From NCBI GenBank assembly GCA_012522415.1, contig JAAYKM010000020.1:1-37889 (forward strand): a stretch of DNA of 37,889 bases, read 5' to 3'. Under the pieces are notes generated by a model, which ran no database searches, was not told the origin of the DNA, and saw nothing but the letters and a program-made list of their open reading frames with translations. This document shows, one piece after another, positions 34,728 to 37,889 of the stretch (positions are counted from its first letter, which is position 1; the number at the start of each line of letters is the position of its first letter). Position numbers and translations under genes: made by a program. The stretch is from Deltaproteobacteria bacterium (GTDB lineage Bacteria > Desulfobacterota > Syntrophia > Syntrophales > JAAYKM01).

Positions 34728-34797
34728 TCATTTCGAGGAGCAGCTTCCATGATTTCAAGGAACACCTTCCCTGTCATCTCGAGGAACACCCTCCATG
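34728..34797. repeat. Short 22-24-bp tandem repeats
   Basis: Motifs of the form TCATTTCGAGGA(A/G)CA...TTCC start at 34728, 34750, 34774 and 34798, at spacings of 22, 24 and 24 nt. The last runs into the palindrome beginning at 34796. Confidence 0.6.
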
Positions 34798-34868
34798 TCA
34801 TTTCGAGAAGCGAAGCGACGAGAAATCTTAGAGCAAACAAAGACTTCTCACGTTCGTTCGAAATGACA
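34796..34868. repeat. 73-bp nested palindrome (REP/MITE-like)
   Basis: The outer arms TGTCATTTCGA (34796-34806) and TCGAAATGACA (34858-34868) are perfect 11-bp inverted repeats. The inner arms GAGAAATCTT (34820-34829) and AAGACTTCTC (34840-34849) pair at nine of ten positions. The whole unit can form a long cruciform. The pattern (TCATTTCGAG...AAGCGAAGCGACGAGAAATCT) is of the dispersed repeat type seen in many bacterial genomes, usually non-coding. Confidence 0.75.
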
Positions 34869-34886
34869 GGGAAGAAAGAAAAGCAC

Positions 34887-34919
34887 GATTTCTCCCTGCC
34901 GTCGACATGAAAAGAAAGA
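34887..34919. repeat. Dispersed repeat, right copy
   Basis: It begins GATTTCTCCCTGCCGTCGAC and matches 32354-32386 in the same orientation with three or four differences. Together the copies bracket the 32560 gene. Confidence 0.6.
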
Positions 34920-34989
34920 ATCGCAATGACGGGATATGGTCAGATGCCAAGGGATGGCCGAAAACAGGGGATGCAGAAAAGTTAAAACC

Positions 34990-35017
34990 AAAGGCAGAGT
35001 CCATGGACTCTGCCTTT
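34990..35017 (-). terminator. Strong palindromic terminator of the selenoprotein gene
   Basis: AAAGGCAGAGT (34990-35000) and ACTCTGCCTTT (35007-35017) are perfect 11-bp arms around CCATGG, itself self-complementary. It lies about 50 nt beyond the minus-strand gene ending at 35070. On that strand it is followed by GGTTTTAACTTTTC, a T-rich tail, so it suits termination of that gene. Confidence 0.65.
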
Positions 35018-35069
35018 ACCGGGCATAATGTGTCAAAAGCGACTTTAAAACCTGCTTAGGTTTATCCGC

Positions 35070-35636
35070 TTACTTCAAAAAACTGTACGGGTTCGCCCGC
35101 ATGGCCCACTGGCTTTCGGGGAATTCGGCGGACAACCGGTCGTGGATGCCGATCAGGTCGGCCGCATTCTTCGTCGCGAGGTAATCCGAAACACCCTTCA
35201 TATAGACCGCCTCCGGTGTCTGGAAGCTCTTCGGGAATTCCGCGAGGATGCGGCCAAAGTATGCAGCCGCTTTTACGCGGTCCGATTTATTGAAATAGGC
35301 CTTCCCCATACCCAAAAGCAGGGAGGGGATCAGTTCCTGGGGCCAGAAAAAACCCAGGGTGCGGTTGTGTTCCACGCCTTTTGCATCCAGGATCAGCAGG
35401 GACGGCGTCCACTTGATGCGGTATTCGACGGCCAGTTCGTGGTCGACGGAGGAAATACGGAGGGGGATAAGATTTGTGTTGACGAACTCGCTGACTGCAT
35501 GATCTGGGTACGCGACCGCGTCCATCCTTTTGCAGCCGATTCAGTTGGGGTTGAAGAAATCGACAAAGACCAGCCTGTCCTCTGTTTTGGCCTTTTCCAG
35601 CCCGTCCTCGAATGACGTAATCCAATTGATCGACAT
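35070..35636 (-). CDS. Thioredoxin-fold protein, probable UxxC selenoprotein
   Basis: From ATG 35636 (AAAGGAGG upstream at ideal spacing) the frame reads MSINWITSFEDGLEKAK, then LVFVDFFNPN, an in-frame TGA at 35543-35541, then IGCKRMDAVAYPD, and continues to a TAA/TGA-type stop at 35070. Counting the TGA as residue 32, the protein has 188 residues. The TGA falls at the first position of the thioredoxin CxxC motif (U32-I-G-C35), and from memory homologues have CIGCKxMD there. After it come WTPSLLILD with the cis-proline and a helical TPR-like tail (SLLLGMGKAYFNK to the end). A SECIS-like hairpin follows the TGA. It is likely a cytoplasmic redox protein. The alternative is a nonsense-mutated pseudogene, or a shorter product starting at ATG 35525 without the active site. 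Confidence 0.75.
35501..35526 (-). promoter_or_regulatory. SECIS-like hairpin after the in-frame TGA
   Basis: On the minus strand ACGC pairs with GCGU around a GGUC tetraloop whose first base is 23 nt past the UGA. GG/CC and GAU/AUC extend the stem through small bulges. Bacterial SECIS elements are hairpins directly downstream of UGA with G and U in the apical loop, and E. coli fdhF has AGGUCU there. The fit in place and loop is good; the stem is imperfect. Confidence 0.5.
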
Positions 35637-35715
35637 GGTGCGTCCTCCTTTCTGGTGGGGTGGTTTCTTTGAATTCCCGAGCGATTGTCCTTTCACGGCA
35701 ATGAAAACATGATAA

Positions 35716-35743
35716 AATTTAATCGCTATAAGATAAATGTCAA
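35716..35743 (-). promoter_or_regulatory. Sigma70-like promoter of the selenoprotein gene
   Basis: On the minus strand a perfect TTGACA (35743-35738) is followed after 16 nt by TAAATT (35721-35716). Transcription would start near 35709, about 73 nt before ATG 35636. Confidence 0.5.
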
Positions 35744-35828
35744 CTGCTTGAAACCGAGATTAAGGAATTTCATCACGACGGCAAGGAAAAAGCAGCGAAC
35801 CGCGCGAATCGGCGAGGGTGGTCTTTTG

Positions 35829-35857
35829 TTGACTTCAGCCTGTTCGCAGAATATAAG
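35829..35857 (+). promoter_or_regulatory. Sigma70-like promoter of the helicase gene
   Basis: TTGACT (35829-35834) and TATAAG (35852-35857) are spaced by exactly 17 nt and each matches consensus at five of six positions. Transcription would start near 35864, leaving a leader of about 48 nt with AGGAG before ATG 35912. Confidence 0.6.
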
Positions 35858-35911
35858 AAACATGGCATTCCGGTAACTTATTCATGAATAAAACTGACCA
35901 GGAGATTCCCC

Positions 35912-37474
35912 ATGCAGACCCGGACGATGACGAGGATTGAATTCAATGCCGAGTTCCAACGGGCCCTGGATCTCATGGAGACCACAAGGTCGCATCTGTT
36001 CATCCCCGGGCGGGCGGGAACCGGAAAATCGACCCTCCTCAATTACTTCCACGGGCATACGAAAAAGCGTGTCGCGATCCTTGCGCCAACGGGGGTGGCT
36101 GCGGTGAATGTCGGAGGCCAGACGATCCACTCCTTCTGCGGCTTCAAACCGGACGTGACGCTTCAGTCCATCCGGCGCAAACGCAAAAAAGACGGGAACA
36201 GCATCTACAAGAAATTCGACACGATCGTCATCGATGAGGTATCCATGGTCCGGGCGGACCTCCTGGACTGCGTGGACCGCTTCCTCCGCCTGAACGGCCC
36301 AACCGATAAGGAACCCTTTGGGGGCATCCAGATGGTCTTCATCGGTGATCTCTACCAGTTACCGCCGGTTTTGGGGAACAAAGAAAAGGACATGTTTCGC
36401 CTGTGCTACCGGACGCCCTACTTCTTCAGCGCCGCCGTTTTCGGCGAACTGGAACTGGTCTTTGTGGAACTGGAGAAGGTTTATCGTCAGCAGGACGATG
36501 CATTCATCCGGATCCTAAACGCCGTCCGCAACCGAAGTGTGACCGACGAGGACCTGAAAATTCTGAACAGCAGAGTCGATCCGCACTTTGCCTCCTCGCC
36601 GGAGGATTTCTATATCTGCCTGACAAGCACCAACGACCTGGCGGATCGGATCAACGAAGAGCATCTGGAGCAACTGCCGGGGAAGCTCCGGACCGTGCGG
36701 GGCTATATCGACGGGAACTTCGGCCGGGAGTACCTGCCCACGGCGGAGGAACTGCACTTCAAGATCGGGGCCCAGATCATGCTCCTAAACAACGATACCT
36801 TCGGACGCTGGATCAACGGGACCATCGGCCGGATCACGGGGATGACCAGGGACGAAGAGGGAGAAGAACTCATCTGCGCCGAGCTGGAAGGCGGCGAGGA
36901 GGTGGAAATCGCCCCCAACACCTGGCAGATCTTCCGGTTCGTGGTCAAGGACGATCAGCTCGCTTCGGAAACCATCGGCTCCTTCACCCAGTATCCCTTC
37001 CGGCTGGCCTTTGCCGTGACGATCCACAAGAGCCAGGGGAAAACCTTCGACCGGGTTATCATCGACGCCGGCCGGGGGACCTTCGCGCCGGGGCAGATGT
37101 ACGTCGCCCTCTCACGCTGCACGGCTCTCGAAGGGATCGTCTTGCGCAAACCCATTCAGAAGCGGCACATCATGGTGGACTGGCAGGTGATGAAATTTCT
37201 CACGGATTGCCAGTATCGCATCGCGGAGAAAAAACTCTCCCGGGAGGACAAGAAGGCAATGCTTGACCGGGCCATTCGTGAGGAACGGGATATCGATATC
37301 GTCTATCTCAAGGCGAAGGATGAAAAATCGAAGCGGACGATTCTCCCCCTTCAGGTGAGCGATATGGAATACAGCGGACACCCCTTCCTCGGCCTGGAGG
37401 CTTATTGTCGGGTGCGCGGGGGAAAACGGGTGTTCAACGTGGACCGGATTCTGGATATCTGCGAGCTTTTTTAA
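35912..37474 (+). CDS. Pif1-like SF1 DNA helicase with C-terminal WYL-like domain
   Basis: A 520-residue helicase of the Pif1/RecD-like SF1B group. Walker A is GRAGTGKST (33-41), then APTGVAAVNVGGQTIHS (motif Ia), Walker B IVIDEVSM (105-112) and GDLYQLPPV (motif III, 145-153). Later come TIHKSQGKTFDRVIID (motif V) and YVALSRCT (motif VI). After about residue 455 there is an extra domain, LPLQVSDMEYSGHPFLGLEA, then YCRVRGGKRVFNVDRI, which resembles a WYL domain (ligand- or nucleic-acid-sensing). The likely role is unwinding of G-quadruplex or R-loop structures in repair, with the WYL part as a sensor. ATG 35912 has AGGAG 7 nt upstream. It is divergent from the selenoprotein gene and monocistronic, followed by dispersed repeats. 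Confidence 0.9.
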   Translation: MQTRTMTRIEFNAEFQRALDLMETTRSHLFIPGRAGTGKSTLLNYFHGHTKKRVAILAPTGVAAVNVGGQTIHSFCGFKPDVTLQSIRRKRKKDGNSIYKKFDTIVIDEVSMVRADLLDCVDRFLRLNGPTDKEPFGGIQMVFIGDLYQLPPVLGNKEKDMFRLCYRTPYFFSAAVFGELELVFVELEKVYRQQDDAFIRILNAVRNRSVTDEDLKILNSRVDPHFASSPEDFYICLTSTNDLADRINEEHLEQLPGKLRTVRGYIDGNFGREYLPTAEELHFKIGAQIMLLNNDTFGRWINGTIGRITGMTRDEEGEELICAELEGGEEVEIAPNTWQIFRFVVKDDQLASETIGSFTQYPFRLAFAVTIHKSQGKTFDRVIIDAGRGTFAPGQMYVALSRCTALEGIVLRKPIQKRHIMVDWQVMKFLTDCQYRIAEKKLSREDKKAMLDRAIREERDIDIVYLKAKDEKSKRTILPLQVSDMEYSGHPFLGLEAYCRVRGGKRVFNVDRILDICELF

Positions 37475-37499
37475 AGATCCTGCAAATCCTGTATTGTTA

Positions 37500-37580
37500 C
37501 CCCGGACTTGATCCGAGGTCCGGTTCCTACACGCGGCGCTCTGCAAATGGATGCCGGGTAGAAGAGACCGTGTCATAGTG
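37500..37580. repeat. Dispersed palindromic repeat after the helicase
   Basis: CCGGAC (37502-37507) and GTCCGG (37518-37523) form an inverted repeat within CCCCGGACTTGATCCGAGGT. A later part reads TGGATGCCGGGT. This resembles a widespread class of dispersed intergenic repeats built on CCCGGACTTGATCC/GGATGCCGGGTC. The hairpin is close after the helicase stop and may also serve as its terminator. Confidence 0.55.
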
Positions 37581-37597
37581 CGCAATTTAGATTCGAG

Positions 37598-37680
37598 GTC
37601 ATTCTGAGTGAAACGAAGAATCTAATAATAACGTAATGTTAAAACACAGGAATTCTTCGCCCGGCGGCTCAGACATAATG
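37598..37680. repeat. Dispersed palindrome next to the IS110 element
   Basis: GTCATTCTGAGTGAAACGAA at the left, with TCTGAG (37603-37608) and CGAAGAAT (37614-37621), pairs with ATTCTTCG (37652-37659) and CTCAGA (37668-37673). It is an imperfect palindrome of about 80 bp with an AT-rich centre, of the REP-like type. The IS110 transposase gene starts 79 nt after it. Confidence 0.7.
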
Positions 37681-37758
37681 TTTAAAAAAGGCGGCAAGCT
37701 CTCAATTTGGATGGTATCTTTTGTTTTCCATAACAAAAACATTCAAAGGAGGCTTGCC

Positions 37759-37889
37759 ATGAGCATTGTAAACAAACTCGATTTTACCGGTCAACACATT
37801 TATGTAGGACTCGACGTCCATAAGAAGAGTTGGAATGTGAGCATCCGCAGCGCGCATTTGGAACATAAGACGTATAGCCAGCCTCCCGA
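37759..37889 (+). CDS. IS110-family transposase, N-terminal part (cut by window end)
   Basis: ATG 37759 has a strong AAAGGAGG site (37745-37752). The 43 visible codons read MSIVNKLDFTGQHIYVGLDV, then HKKSWNVSIRSAHLEHK. YVGLDVHKKSW is the N-terminal signature of the IS110/IS1111 DEDD transposases, with the first catalytic aspartate in GLDVHK. The rest lies outside the window. Upstream, TTTTGTT (37719-37725) and AACAAAA (37732-37738) form a 7-bp hairpin inside the element's left non-coding end. IS110 elements have such non-coding ends that encode a guide (bridge) RNA in some members. The exact left boundary is not determinable, but it lies after 37680. Confidence 0.88.
   Translation, partial: MSIVNKLDFTGQHIYVGLDVHKKSWNVSIRSAHLEHKTYSQPP

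Overview
The window looks like chromosomal DNA of a Gram-negative anaerobe, most plausibly a Desulfobacterota/deltaproteobacterium of the Syntrophus type. This placement is inferred from gene content: lipopolysaccharide-kinase genes, a PflX-like radical SAM protein, a sigma54-type regulator, a probable thioredoxin-like selenoprotein, and families of short palindromic dispersed repeats. No rRNA, tRNA or CRISPR array was seen. The right edge cuts into an IS110-family transposase.

Layout. 1-7656 (+): a hypothetical gene with an uncertain start; a tight nicotinamidase/nicotinate phosphoribosyltransferase pair for NAD salvage; a MoxR-type AAA+ ATPase coupled to a VWA/CoxE-like protein; a membrane-anchored gluzincin; and the translation-associated ATPase YchF. 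7750-8600: debris of a Mu-like prophage on the minus strand (C-terminal part of a gpF-like head protein, then a deleted and frameshifted gpG-like gene), ending at a run of hairpins. 8964-15005 (-): a PflX-like radical SAM protein, a GerMN lipoprotein-like protein, an EF-G paralogue and a GAF-GAF-AAA+-Fis regulator.

15214-21549 (+): a glycan module. It holds a GT2 glycosyltransferase, a UbiA-type polyprenyl-phosphate phosphoribosyltransferase, DprE1-like and DprE2-like enzymes, a polytopic membrane protein and a second GT2. The UbiA/DprE1/DprE2 trio is the mycobacterial route to polyprenyl-phosphate D-arabinofuranose, so this organism probably makes that donor. The polytopic protein and the GT2s are candidates for using it. 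A GH13 enzyme follows (22019-23686). 27380-23783 (-) is an LPS-core-like operon: a pyruvyl-transferase-family protein, a Kdo/WaaP-type kinase, a GT4 and a second kinase. Divergent from it is a QueC-like PP-loop protein of unknown role.

29090-35017: an accessory block with a single-chain type IIG restriction-modification enzyme, a decayed copy of the 5' end of the following gene, a membrane/spermidine-synthase-like protein, and repeat elements on both sides of that gene. 35070-35636 (-): a thioredoxin-fold gene interrupted by an in-frame TGA exactly where the first cysteine of CxxC should be, followed by a SECIS-like hairpin. It is best read as a UxxC selenoprotein and is the strongest discovery candidate here. 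35912-37474 (+): a Pif1-like helicase ending in a WYL-like domain. 37475-37889: two palindromic dispersed repeats and the start of an IS110 transposase.
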